In this document: positions 8,277 to 15,979 of the stretch, piece after piece
Layout: the number at the start of each line of letters is the position of its first letter
How positions within the stretch are numbered: the first letter of the stretch is position 1
Source: Aurantimonas endophytica
GTDB taxonomy: Bacteria > Pseudomonadota > Alphaproteobacteria > Rhizobiales > Rhizobiaceae
DNA length: 64,000 bases
Direction of reading: 5' to 3'
NCBI RefSeq assembly: GCF_014196845.1
Contig: NZ_JACIEM010000004.1
Coordinates: 310,001-374,000, forward strand
Notes under the pieces: model-generated
The model's input: only the letters and a program-made list of their open reading frames with translations
Databases searched by the model: none
What the model was told of the DNA's origin: nothing
Position numbers and translations under genes: made by a program

Positions 8277-9278
8277 ATGCCCTTCAGCGATCCGAACCAT
8301 CCGCTGTCCAAGCCCGAGAATCTGCGCCGCGCCATTCATGCGGCGGGGGTGGCGCTGTGGTCGTGGACGGTGGCCAGCGATCATTTCGCCATGGACAAGC
8401 GGGCCTTCGAACTGTGGGGGCTGGAGCCGAGCGGGGAGGTCAGCTTCGAGGATCTGTCGGCGCATATCCATCCGGCCGACCGCGACCGGGTGCGCGCCGC
8501 CTTCACCGCGACGCGCGGCATCGTCGGTCCCTACGAGATCGACTTCCGCATCATGGTCGGCGAGGAGATTCGCTGGATCTCGGCGCGCGGCCTCGGCGAC
8601 GACGAGGCGCTGCACAACGGCCAGATGTTCGGCATCTTCCTCGACGTCACCGGCCGCAAGCAGGCCGAGGAGGGCCATGAGCTGCTCGCCGGCGAGATGA
8701 GCCACCGGGTCAAGAACCTGCTCGCCATCGCCTCCGGCCTCACCACCATCACCTCGCGCTCGACGACCACGGCCGAGGAGATGGCGAAGGAACTGACCGG
8801 GCGGCTGGCGGCGCTCGGCCGCGCCCACGATCTGGTGCGCCCGCTGGCGAGCGGCCAGGGCACGGCGGCGCTGCTGGGCGACCTCTTGACGGTGCTGCTC
8901 GCCCCTTACGAGGATCTCGGCGCCTTCAGCGGCCGCATCCGTGTCGCGGTGCCGCGCATGGGCGTCGGCGAGAAGGCCGCGACGACGCTGTCGCTGATCA
9001 TCCACGAACTCGCCACCAACTCGCTGAAATACGGCGCGCTGTCGACCGATACCGGCATTCTCGACCTGTCGGGCTCCACCGACGAGGACGCGGTCACGCT
9101 GGTCTGGACCGAGCGCGGCGGCCCGTCGGTCGAGGCGCCGGAGAGCGCCGAGGGCTACGGCTCGAAGCTGGTGCGCCGCAGCGTCGCCGGCCAGCTCGGC
9201 GGCACGATCGACTACGACTGGTCCGACGAGGGCGTGGTCGTCAAGCTGGCGTTGAACGGCGACCGCTTGGCCATCTAG
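8277..9278 (+). CDS. PAS domain HWE-family sensor histidine kinase (copy 1)
   Basis: The 333-residue cytoplasmic kinase has a PAS domain at about residues 15-128 and an HWE kinase core. The phospho-acceptor is His143 in GEMSHRVKNLLAI. The N-box is HELATNSLKYGALS, and VWTERGG supplies the W-x-E signature that names the family. GYGSKLVRRSV is the G-box. No transmembrane segment is present. HWE kinases commonly act in light, general-stress or two-component signalling in alphaproteobacteria. No response regulator is adjacent, so its partner is unknown. It is closely similar along its whole length to the kinase at 19.7-20.7 kb. Confidence 0.92.
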   Translation: MPFSDPNHPLSKPENLRRAIHAAGVALWSWTVASDHFAMDKRAFELWGLEPSGEVSFEDLSAHIHPADRDRVRAAFTATRGIVGPYEIDFRIMVGEEIRWISARGLGDDEALHNGQMFGIFLDVTGRKQAEEGHELLAGEMSHRVKNLLAIASGLTTITSRSTTTAEEMAKELTGRLAALGRAHDLVRPLASGQGTAALLGDLLTVLLAPYEDLGAFSGRIRVAVPRMGVGEKAATTLSLIIHELATNSLKYGALSTDTGILDLSGSTDEDAVTLVWTERGGPSVEAPESAEGYGSKLVRRSVAGQLGGTIDYDWSDEGVVVKLALNGDRLAI

Positions 9279-9314
9279 GCGCCGCGCCGCCCGGGCAGCC
9301 GCGCGCGAAACTCC

Positions 9315-9369
9315 TCAACCGATCGGTTGACTTTTCCGCCGCCTCGCTCATACTCAACCACATGGTTGA
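9315..9369. promoter_or_regulatory. Two operator palindromes upstream of and across the ArsR start
   Basis: Two 16-bp inverted repeats share the half-sites TCAACC/GGTTGA: TCAACCGATCGGTTGA at 9315-9330 and TCAACCACATGGTTGA at 9354-9369. Their centres are 39 bp apart, close to four helical turns. The second spans the ATG of the downstream ArsR gene (9362). The likely reading is autoregulation by that repressor. Confidence 0.8.
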
Positions 9370-9679
9370 TCTTGACGCCACTTTCGTCGCCCTCTCCGAT
9401 CCGACGCGGCGGGCGATGCTCGCAGCCTTGTCGGACGGCGAGAAGTCCATCGGCGAGCTCGCCGCGCCGCACGCCATGAGCTTTGCCGGCGCGGCCAAGC
9501 ATGTCGCGGTGCTGACGAAGGCCGGGCTGGTGGCGCGCCGCAAGGTCGGGCGCCAGCAGCTCTGCCGGCTGCGCCCCGGCCCGCTGCGCGACGCCGATGC
9601 CTGGCTCCGGCAATGGGAGGGCTTCTGGACGACGCAGCTCGACGCGCTGGAAGAGGCCCTGAAGGAGAAGCCGCAATGA
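9362..9679 (+). CDS. ArsR family winged-helix repressor
   Basis: This 105-residue protein is a small ArsR-type regulator: FVALSDPTRRAMLAALSDGE opens the winged helix, the recognition helix is around FAGAAKHVAVLTKAGLV, and RRKVGRQQLCRL forms the wing. It lacks the Cys-rich metal site of the arsenic sensors, and this subclass is usually paired with an SRPBCC protein, as here. The next gene begins 13 bases after its stop. Palindromes upstream and across its start codon suggest it represses its own operon. The effector is not predictable. Confidence 0.9.
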   Translation: MVDLDATFVALSDPTRRAMLAALSDGEKSIGELAAPHAMSFAGAAKHVAVLTKAGLVARRKVGRQQLCRLRPGPLRDADAWLRQWEGFWTTQLDALEEALKEKPQ

Positions 9680-9692
9680 GGCAGGAACGGGA

Positions 9693-10232
9693 ATGAGCAA
9701 CACAGTCACCGACGTCATAACCCCGAACGAACTGGTCTTCGAACGCCGGCTCGACGCGCCGCTCGAGCGGGTCTGGCAGTTCGTCGTCGACCCGGATCTG
9801 CGCGCCCGCTGGTTCATGGCCGGCCCCGGCGATGTTCGCCCCGGCGGCACGCTCGGCCTCACCATGGACCACGACCGGCTCTCCGACGGTGAAGTGCCGA
9901 CGCCGGAGCGCTACCGCGCCTATGTCGGCCATGCCTGGAGCGAGCGCATCCTCGCCTTCGAGCCGCCGCACCGCATCGTCTTCACCTGGGAGGACGGCGC
10001 GGCCGGCGAGGTCGAGATCAGGCTGACGGCGGAAGGCGCGGCCACCCGCCTCGTCCTCACCCATACCGGCCTGCGCGGACCGGACGACACGATCAATTTC
10101 GGCGGCGGCTGGCACGCCCATCTGGCGGTGCTGGAACGGCGGGTGGCGGGCAAGGGCGTCGCCGACTTCTGGGCGCTCCACGCCGCCGCCGAGAAGGCGA
10201 TGGCCGAGGCGCTGGAGAAGCGGGAGGCGTAG
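9693..10232 (+). CDS. SRPBCC / AHSA1-type domain protein
   Basis: The 179-residue protein has the Bet v 1-like START fold of the AHSA1 family: FERRLDAPLERVWQFVVDPDLRARWF at the N-terminus, IVFTWEDG in the middle sheet, and the long C-terminal helix region starting around FGGGWHAHLAVLERRVAG. Members bind hydrophobic ligands. Those encoded next to an ArsR repressor form a recurrent two-gene unit in bacteria whose physiological role is poorly known. It follows the regulator by 13 bases and is very probably co-transcribed with it. Confidence 0.88.
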   Translation: MSNTVTDVITPNELVFERRLDAPLERVWQFVVDPDLRARWFMAGPGDVRPGGTLGLTMDHDRLSDGEVPTPERYRAYVGHAWSERILAFEPPHRIVFTWEDGAAGEVEIRLTAEGAATRLVLTHTGLRGPDDTINFGGGWHAHLAVLERRVAGKGVADFWALHAAAEKAMAEALEKREA

Positions 10233-10440
10233 GGGCGGGCGGCCCTTTCGGAAACACGAAGCGCAGATCGCCTTGTCGCCATCGCGAGTCTTGGATAGGT
10301 TTCGCGGACAGGCTCGCCCGCGCCTCCTCCCTCCGATCCGGGAAGTACCGCACGTACGGGGCAATTTTCGTCATCGAACCGTCCGTTCGAGCGTCCGCAT
10401 GAGGAGGGGTTGCGTTTCCGGCTCGCGATGGAGGTTTGCG

Positions 10441-11148
10441 ATGCGCCTTTCCGTGCCTGTCTACCAACTCAAGCGTCGGGCGAAGCTTCTCGCCCGCAGC
10501 GAGAAGATCGCCCTTCACGACGCGCTGGACCGCGTGGCGAGGGCGGAGGGCTTCGCCTCGTGGAGCCTGTTGGCGTCCCGCCTGGAGGCGAATCCGCCGG
10601 ACCGGACCATCCTCTCGCGGCTTGCGGCAGGCGACCTCCTGCTGCTCGGCGCGCGTCCGGGCCACGGCAAGACGCTGCTCGGGCTGCAGCTTCTGATCGA
10701 CGCCGCCCGGGAGGGCCGGCGGGCGGTGTTCTTCACGCTGGAATATTCCGAACGCGAGGCGCGGGAGCGGATCAGGTCGCTGGGCGGCGGCGATCGGGGT
10801 GACCGGCTGGAGATCGTCGCCGCCGACGACATCTGTGCGGACTCAATTGCCCGGCATCTCGCCGGTTCGCCGAGCGGCACCGTCGCCGTCGTCGACTATC
10901 TGCAGATCCTCGACCAGCAGCGCCACAAGCCGCCGCTGTCGGAGCAGGTTAGCAGCCTGGAAGCCTTCGCCCTGCGCAGCGGAGTCGTTCTGGCGTTCAT
11001 CACGCAGATCGACCGCTCCTACGATCCGCAGAGAACGCCCATGCCGGGGATTGGCGACATCCGCCTGCCGAACCCCGTCGACCTCGGGAGCTTCTCGAAA
11101 GCCTGCTTCCTGCACGAGGGCGCCGTGCGCTTCGAGGCGATCGCCTGA
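10441..11148 (+). CDS. RecA-fold DnaB/KaiC-like ATPase with an N-terminal helical domain
   Basis: The chosen start at 10441 has GGAGG ahead of it; the frame is open further upstream but that part does not look like protein. The 235-residue product opens with about 50 residues (YQLKRRAKLLARSEKIALHD..., ending in EGFASWSLLASRLE) resembling the short helical module catalogued in Pfam as Glyoxalase_8. A RecA-like core follows: Walker A GARPGHGKTLLG (about 70-81) and Walker B VAVVDYLQIL (about 149-158). A DnaB-like tail reads ITQIDRSYDP...LGSFSKACFLHEG. It is too short to be a replicative helicase, and its role is unknown. It stands alone in a stretch of unrelated genes. Confidence 0.8.
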   Translation: MRLSVPVYQLKRRAKLLARSEKIALHDALDRVARAEGFASWSLLASRLEANPPDRTILSRLAAGDLLLLGARPGHGKTLLGLQLLIDAAREGRRAVFFTLEYSEREARERIRSLGGGDRGDRLEIVAADDICADSIARHLAGSPSGTVAVVDYLQILDQQRHKPPLSEQVSSLEAFALRSGVVLAFITQIDRSYDPQRTPMPGIGDIRLPNPVDLGSFSKACFLHEGAVRFEAIA

Positions 11149-11392
11149 GCCTTAACGGCTTTCAGCGTTCCTCCTGCCGCAGCGGGCGGCGCAGGTCGCT
11201 GACCGTGCCGGTGAGGATGGCGCTCCGCATCGAGCGGGATCGCTTCGGCGGCATTCCGGCGGCTGGCGCAAACGGCCGCGACGGTCACCCGGATCATGTT
11301 CGATGCCGGCTGCCTGACGATGTCCGACGTCGCCCGGGAATGCCGCCGGCCCCGCACCTCTTCGGCCGGCGGCGCAGTGACGGGGCGGTCGT

Positions 11393-11779
11393 TCACAGCT
11401 GGGCCTCGATGGCCGCCTTGTCGATGACCGACCAGACGGAAACGATCTTCGATCCGGTAAATTCGTAGAAGACGTTCTCGGCAAAGCTCACGCGGCGGCC
11501 GTCGACGGCAAGGCCGAGGAAATCGCCCTTCGGCGTACAGTCGAAGGCGAGGCGCGCGGCAAGGCGCGGCGGCTCGCAGACCAGCATCGCCGCCGTGAAG
11601 CGCAGATCCGGAATGGCCGCGAAATCCTTGACCAGCATGTCGCGATAGCCGTCGAGGCCGAAGGGACGGCCATTGTGCTCGACCGCATCGTCGACATGCT
11701 GCCCGAGCGCCGCCCAGTCCTGGCGGTTGAGGCAATCGAGATAGGCGCGATACTGCGCGGTCAGTTGCTCGGAAGTCAT
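11393..11779 (-). CDS. SnoaL-like / NTF2-fold protein (putative ester cyclase type)
   Basis: This 128-residue protein has the NTF2-like cone fold of the SnoaL family: YRAYLDCLNRQDWAALGQHV at the start, FGLDGYRDMLVKDFAAIPDL in the middle, and FYEFTGSKIVSVWSVIDKAAI at the end. The start codon at 11779 has GGAGA ten bases upstream. It lies 26 bases downstream of an XRE regulator on the same strand and is likely co-transcribed. SnoaL proteins include polyketide cyclases and many of unknown activity, so no substrate is proposed. The 240 bases beyond its stop hold no supported gene. Confidence 0.85.
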   Translation of the reverse strand: MTSEQLTAQYRAYLDCLNRQDWAALGQHVDDAVEHNGRPFGLDGYRDMLVKDFAAIPDLRFTAAMLVCEPPRLAARLAFDCTPKGDFLGLAVDGRRVSFAENVFYEFTGSKIVSVWSVIDKAAIEAQL

Positions 11780-11805
11780 GGGGCAGGTCTCCTCGGAAAT
11801 TCTGG

Positions 11806-12591
11806 TCAGCGGCCGCCGGCGAGTGCCTCGCGGGTCGCCGGGTCGGCGGGCAGGAAGGCTTCCAGCGTCAGCTCGGCGAGCGCCACGTCGGTGGCGGTGC
11901 CGAACACGGTGGTCGTCGACAGGAACGACAGGGTCGTATCGCCGCGGCGGAGCACCAGCGGCACGGCAATCCCCGTGGCGTTTCGGTGCGGGGGCCGCAT
12001 CGAGGCGGCGACGGGGATGGCGCGCAATTCGTCGTGGAGCTCGATCAGCCGGCCGTCGCCGGACGAGGTGGCGTCGTGGCGCAGGCGCTCCAGCAGATGC
12101 TGGCGCCATTCGGCGAGGTTGACGATCGACGGCGCCAGACCCTCCGGCGAAAGGCTGAGGCGCAGCACGTTGACCGGCGGCTCCAGCAGATTCGGCGCGA
12201 CATCGGCGAGGAGGCCGTTCACCGCCCGGTTGGCGGCGACCAGCGTCCAGTGCCGGTCGACGGCGAGCGCCGGATAGGGGTCATGCGCGGCGAGGATCGC
12301 CTCGACGGCCTCCCGCGCCGCCGCCAGATCCGGCGCATCGAGCCCTCGCTCGGGGTAGAGCGGCGCGTAGCCGCCGGCGAGCAGCAGCCGGTTGCGCTCG
12401 CGTAGCGGCAGGGCGAGGGGCTCGGCAAGGCGCATCAGCATTTCGCGGCTGGGCGCGGCGCGGCCGCTTTCGACGAAGCTCAGATGCCGCGTCGAGATGT
12501 CGGCCTCGCCGGCGAGCGCCATCTGGCTGAGCCGCCGGCGCCGCCGCCAGTCGCGCAGCACGTCGCCGACCGTGTCGGATGTCGTTGTCAT
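11806..12591 (-). CDS. XRE family regulator with MmyB-like ligand-binding domain
   Basis: The 261-residue protein has an N-terminal helix-turn-helix (LRDWRRRRRLSQMALAGEAD, then STRHLSFVESGRAAPS) at about residues 10-55. A MmyB-type PAS-like domain occupies most of the rest (ILAAHDPYPALAVDRHWTLV, then NLAEWRQHLLERLRHDA). The start at 12591 is preceded by AGGA at normal spacing; an upstream in-frame codon is less likely. The same arrangement, XRE regulator followed by an NTF2-fold enzyme, is seen with the next gene downstream. A third NTF2-like gene lies divergently at 12699, so it may control both sides. Ligand unknown. Confidence 0.9.
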   Translation of the reverse strand: MTTTSDTVGDVLRDWRRRRRLSQMALAGEADISTRHLSFVESGRAAPSREMLMRLAEPLALPLRERNRLLLAGGYAPLYPERGLDAPDLAAAREAVEAILAAHDPYPALAVDRHWTLVAANRAVNGLLADVAPNLLEPPVNVLRLSLSPEGLAPSIVNLAEWRQHLLERLRHDATSSGDGRLIELHDELRAIPVAASMRPPHRNATGIAVPLVLRRGDTTLSFLSTTTVFGTATDVALAELTLEAFLPADPATREALAGGR

Positions 12592-12698
12592 GCCAGCGAT
12601 CCTACACGCGGCCGGCCCCTGCGCCATGACCTTCGAGGTAATCGCGCCGCCTCGCTTGTCCCGTCATCCTCGGTCTCGTCAACAGAAGGAAGACGACC

Positions 12699-13058
12699 AT
12701 GCCGACACCCCAGGACATCGCCGCCGACTATCTCGCCGTGTGGAACACCCCGGATGACGAAGAGCGCCGCCGGCGCCTCGAGCAATGGACGCCGGACGCC
12801 GAATATCGCGACCCGCTGATGCGCGGCAGGGGACGCGACGGCATCGCCGCGATGATCGCCGGGGCCCGGGCACAGTTTCCGGGCCACGAATTCCGGCCGC
12901 GCGGCACGCCGGACGGGCACGGCGCCTTCGCCCGCTTCTCCTGGACGCTGGCCCCGACGGGCGGGCCCGCGGTCGCCGGCGGCACCGACATCGTGCGGCT
13001 CGACGGAAGGGGACGGATCGCCGAAATCGTCGGCTTTCGCGACGGGGGCGGGACGTGA
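12699..13058 (+). CDS. NTF2-like / SnoaL-like domain protein
   Basis: The 119-residue protein shows the SnoaL-like_2 pattern: IAADYLAVWNTPDDEERRRR, WTPDAEYRDPLM, GRDGIAAMIAGARAQFPGHEF and a final sheet GGTDIVRLDGRGRIAEIVGF. A well-placed AGAAGGAAG precedes the start. It is read divergently from the XRE gene across about 107 bases, and its stop overlaps the start of the following monooxygenase-like gene by four bases (GTGA), which points to translational coupling. Function unassigned. Confidence 0.85.
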   Translation: MPTPQDIAADYLAVWNTPDDEERRRRLEQWTPDAEYRDPLMRGRGRDGIAAMIAGARAQFPGHEFRPRGTPDGHGAFARFSWTLAPTGGPAVAGGTDIVRLDGRGRIAEIVGFRDGGGT

Positions 13059-13393
13059 GCGTCGCCTACGTCATCGAGTTCGAGGTCCGGCCCGGGGAGC
13101 GGGGCCGCTTCCTGGCGCTCCTGACCGGCGTGCTGGAGGCGATGCGGCACGAGGCGAACTATCGCGGCGCCACGCTGCACGTCGATCCCGACGACCCGCT
13201 CCGCTTCCTGCTCCACGAGGTCTGGGCCGATCACGAGGAGGTGGTGAACGTCCAGCTCCGCCGGGATTATCGGAGGGAATGGCACGCAGCCCTACCGGAA
13301 CTGCTGGCGGTGGAGCGCCGGATCTCGGTCTGGCAACCGATCGAGCTGGAGAGCCCCGCGCAGCCAGTGGCGAGATATGCCTGTCGCCTCTAG
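13055..13393 (+). CDS. Antibiotic biosynthesis monooxygenase (ABM) fold protein
   Basis: The 112-residue protein is an ABM/YgiN-type ferredoxin-like domain: YVIEFEVRPGERGRFLALL, then CH-type sheets with LHVDPDDPLRFLLHEVWADH. The start is GTG overlapping the TGA of the preceding gene, which fixes the frame. Family members oxidise quinols or act as dimeric cofactor-free oxygenases. The usual pattern and length are kept, but no diagnostic catalytic residue can be singled out. Its stop overlaps the convergent transporter gene by three bases. Confidence 0.82.
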   Translation: MSVAYVIEFEVRPGERGRFLALLTGVLEAMRHEANYRGATLHVDPDDPLRFLLHEVWADHEEVVNVQLRRDYRREWHAALPELLAVERRISVWQPIELESPAQPVARYACRL

Positions 13394-14340
13394 GCGCCCT
13401 GCGTCCGCTCCGTCCGCTCTGGGGCAACAGGTTCAGCTCGTCGGGGCCCGGAGAGGACGAGGATCCCGGCGGCGATGATCAGCCCCATGCCGAGAAAGGC
13501 GAGCGCATCGAGGCGTTCGCCGAAGGCGAGGACGCCCCACAGGGCGGCGAAAAGCAGATAGGCGTAGTCGAACGTGCCGATGATCGCCGGTGGGGCGGAC
13601 TGGTAGGCCCGCGCCACGCCGATCGCGACGACCACCATGGCGCAGCCGAGGCCGAGCATCAGCGCCCAGTCGGCGCCCTGCATCGGCGCCCATGGGCCGA
13701 ACAGGAACTGGTTGGCGAGGGTCTCAGGGAGGAGCGAAGCGACGAGCGCGCCGGCAAGGCCCGCCGCCAAAAGGCAGCCATGAAGCGACAGCGCCAGTAC
13801 CCGCGCGCTTTCGTCGGCGCAGCGCATCCGGGTGACCACGGCGGCGAGCGCGTAGAACAGCGCCGCCAGGATCGGCAGCAGCATCCAGGCCGAGAAGTCG
13901 GCGCCGGTCGGGCGCAGGATGACGATGACGCCGAGAAAGCCGATGGCGATGGCGGCCATGCCCCGCCACCCGATCCGGTCCCCGGTCAGGAAGGCCGACA
14001 GCGCCGCGATGAACAGCGGCGTGGTGTAGAGCGCGGTCGCGGCGACCGAGAGGTCCATGTTGGGGAGGGCGGCATAATAGGCGACCCACATCGCCGTCAG
14101 CAGAAGACTGCGCAGAAGCGTCCAGGGCCGCAGCATCCCGGGCGCCCTGCCGATCCCGTCGGGAACGAGCAGCACCAGCAGGATCGGCACGGCGAAGAGC
14201 GAGCGGGCGATGTAGATCTGCCAGAGCGGGAAGTCGGCCGAGACGGCCTTGACCACCGCGTCGGCGCCGGACAGCAGGAACACCGACAGGAGGATGAGGC
14301 CGATCGCCAGACCAAGCTGGCTGGTTCGAATCATCCGCAT
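13390..14340 (-). CDS. DMT superfamily EamA-type transporter
   Basis: This 316-residue membrane protein has about ten hydrophobic segments arranged as two EamA repeats (about residues 10-145 and 150-295). The second repeat ends in ALWGVLAFGERLDALAFLGM, a typical EamA signature. AAGGAGA precedes the start at a good distance. Such proteins export or import amino acids, nucleosides or metabolites; substrate is not predictable here. The gene faces the ABM gene tail to tail and lies downstream of the desaturase gene on the same strand, separated by a strong stem-loop. Confidence 0.9.
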   Translation of the reverse strand: MRMIRTSQLGLAIGLILLSVFLLSGADAVVKAVSADFPLWQIYIARSLFAVPILLVLLVPDGIGRAPGMLRPWTLLRSLLLTAMWVAYYAALPNMDLSVAATALYTTPLFIAALSAFLTGDRIGWRGMAAIAIGFLGVIVILRPTGADFSAWMLLPILAALFYALAAVVTRMRCADESARVLALSLHGCLLAAGLAGALVASLLPETLANQFLFGPWAPMQGADWALMLGLGCAMVVVAIGVARAYQSAPPAIIGTFDYAYLLFAALWGVLAFGERLDALAFLGMGLIIAAGILVLSGPRRAEPVAPERTERTQGA

Positions 14341-14383
14341 GCGTCGTCTCCTTCCGTTTCCAGACGGAGACGTACCATGCGCA

Positions 14384-14420
14384 ACGCAGCGTCGGGGCTT
14401 CGACCGCCCCGACGCTGCGT
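14384..14420 (-). terminator. Strong stem-loop after the desaturase gene
   Basis: A perfect 14-bp stem (ACGCAGCGTCGGGG paired with CCCCGACGCTGCGT) closes a nine-base loop eight bases after the desaturase stop. No T-run follows on the minus strand, so it may act as an mRNA stabiliser or a factor-assisted terminator rather than a classic intrinsic terminator. Confidence 0.65.
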
Positions 14421-14428
14421 CTCCATTC

Positions 14429-15454
14429 TCAGGCGATGGCGGCTTCCCGGAAGGAGACCAGCCGCTTGGCTTTCTCGTCCCAGAGGACGAGCTTCACGCA
14501 GGCGAGGCTTTCCCAGAGCGTGATGCGGCCGATGTCGCGCAGTTCCGGGTGGTTCTTGAGGACTTCCGGCAGCCGGTAGAACGGCACCGTGCTCGACAGG
14601 TGATGCACATGGTGGATGCCGATATTGCCGGTGAACCAGCGCAGCACCGCCGGCAGGTCGTAATGCGACGAGCCGTGCAGGGCGGCGTGCTGGAAATTCC
14701 ACTCCTCGCCTTCCGACCAGTGCGTCTCCTCGAACTGGTGCTGCACGTAGAACAGCCAGACGCCCAGCGTCGCGGCCATCAGCGTGATCGGCAGCTGCAC
14801 GGCGAGGAACGGCACGAGGCCGACCGTCCAGATCAGCGACGCCGCGATGATCGCGATGCCGAGATTGGTCGCCAATGTCGACGTCCAGGGCTGGATGCCG
14901 CCGCGCATCAGGCCGATCGGCAGCCGGTACTGGCAGACGAACAGCCAGGCCGGGCCGATGCCGAACATTACCACCGGATGGCGATAGAGCCGGTAGCGCA
15001 CGCGGCCCCACCAGGAGAGCGCCTTGTACTCGCCGACGGTCAGCGTATCGACGTCGCCGATGCCGCGCTGGTCGAGATTGCCGGTCGTCGCGTGATGCAC
15101 CGCATGGGTGCGGCGCCAGTAGTCGTAGGGCGTCAGGGTGAAGACGCCGAGCACCCGGCCGGTCCAGTCGTTGGCGCTGCGGCGGGTGAACAGGGCGCCA
15201 TGGCCGCAATCATGCTGCAGCATGAACAGCCGCACCAGCAGGCCGGCGGCGGGCACCGTCAGAATCAGGCCCCAGTAATGGCCGTTGACGAAGGCCAGGG
15301 CGGCGAGGACCCACAGGACGGCGAACGGGATGACGGTGATCGCGATCTCGAACACGCTGCGGCGCGTGTCGGGCTTGCGGTAGCCGGCGAGGACGCGGGT
15401 CCACGGGGGGGATTTGGCGGCAGGAACTGCCCCGGAAGTTTCGATCGAGGGCAA
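14429..15454 (-). CDS. Membrane fatty acid desaturase (FADS family)
   Basis: The 341-residue protein carries the three His boxes of membrane desaturases in their usual order: HDCGH (81-85), HAVHH (117-121) and HHVHH (281-285), with hydrophobic segments between them. This layout matches acyl-lipid or omega-6/omega-3-type desaturases that use two iron atoms and O2 to introduce double bases in membrane fatty acyl chains. The start is TTG, since a stop codon lies four codons upstream and no ATG fits; no clear ribosome site was seen. The exact position of desaturation cannot be read from the sequence. Confidence 0.9.
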   Translation of the reverse strand: MPSIETSGAVPAAKSPPWTRVLAGYRKPDTRRSVFEIAITVIPFAVLWVLAALAFVNGHYWGLILTVPAAGLLVRLFMLQHDCGHGALFTRRSANDWTGRVLGVFTLTPYDYWRRTHAVHHATTGNLDQRGIGDVDTLTVGEYKALSWWGRVRYRLYRHPVVMFGIGPAWLFVCQYRLPIGLMRGGIQPWTSTLATNLGIAIIAASLIWTVGLVPFLAVQLPITLMAATLGVWLFYVQHQFEETHWSEGEEWNFQHAALHGSSHYDLPAVLRWFTGNIGIHHVHHLSSTVPFYRLPEVLKNHPELRDIGRITLWESLACVKLVLWDEKAKRLVSFREAAIA

Positions 15455-15979
15455 TGGATGTCCAAGCTAGGAGAGGGTGCTGCCGAGGCGAATAGCATCG
15501 CCTGCGCGGTGTCGATAGTCACAGTTTGGTAGGGAGCACCCTGAGCGTTGGCGCCTGACCGACGCTCGCCGTGCAGTAAGATAACCGCAGACGCAGCGCT
15601 ATGTTCCCGCAATTTATGCACTATCGACATGGCGCTTCCGTGAACGGGAACGGAAAGGCGCGAGCGGGCCCGCCGGCAGGGGATCGCTGCCGGCTCGCCT
15701 GGGATGATCGGGGAGCACTGCGGCCGCATGCCGCAGCGCCTTGGCCGTCGTTAACGCTCCCGCACCCCTCTCTTGCCATTTCTGCGACTTGGCCCTCGGC
15801 AAGCCTCGGGACCAAGACCGCGAAAAGGCTTTCTCTCCCTCAAGGGGAGAGAGGGTGCTTCCCCTCGGACGCCGCGCCCCTCTCCCCCCCTGAGGGGGAG
15901 AAAGCGATTTCATCGGATTAGTGCCGAAGGCGCTAAACGATAGAAATCGCAAGAGAGGGGGCCGCAACGCTCCTTCGGC
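15455..15979. other. Gene-free intergenic region with family 2 repeats
   Basis: The 525 bases between the desaturase and the PRISE-like reductase hold no supported gene. The right half has one full reverse family 2 palindromic element and, at 15770-15853, a related but divergent copy with CTCTCTTGCC and the hairpin CTCCCTCAAGGGGAG. The left half shows nothing recognisable. Confidence 0.7.
15877..15960 (-). repeat. Family 2 palindromic element, copy a
   Basis: An 84-bp element in reverse orientation. Its core is a long imperfect palindrome with outer arms GCGATTTC and GAAATCGC, an inner TTTAGCGCC/GGC.CTAA pair, and an adjacent CTCCCCC/GGGGGAG hairpin. Four further copies lie at 59.0-63.1 kb. 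Confidence 0.9.

Noticed and set aside
11150-11392. Possible decayed gene between the ATPase and the SnoaL gene
   Set aside because: Short minus frames exist but show no family resemblance or ribosome site; treated as intergenic.
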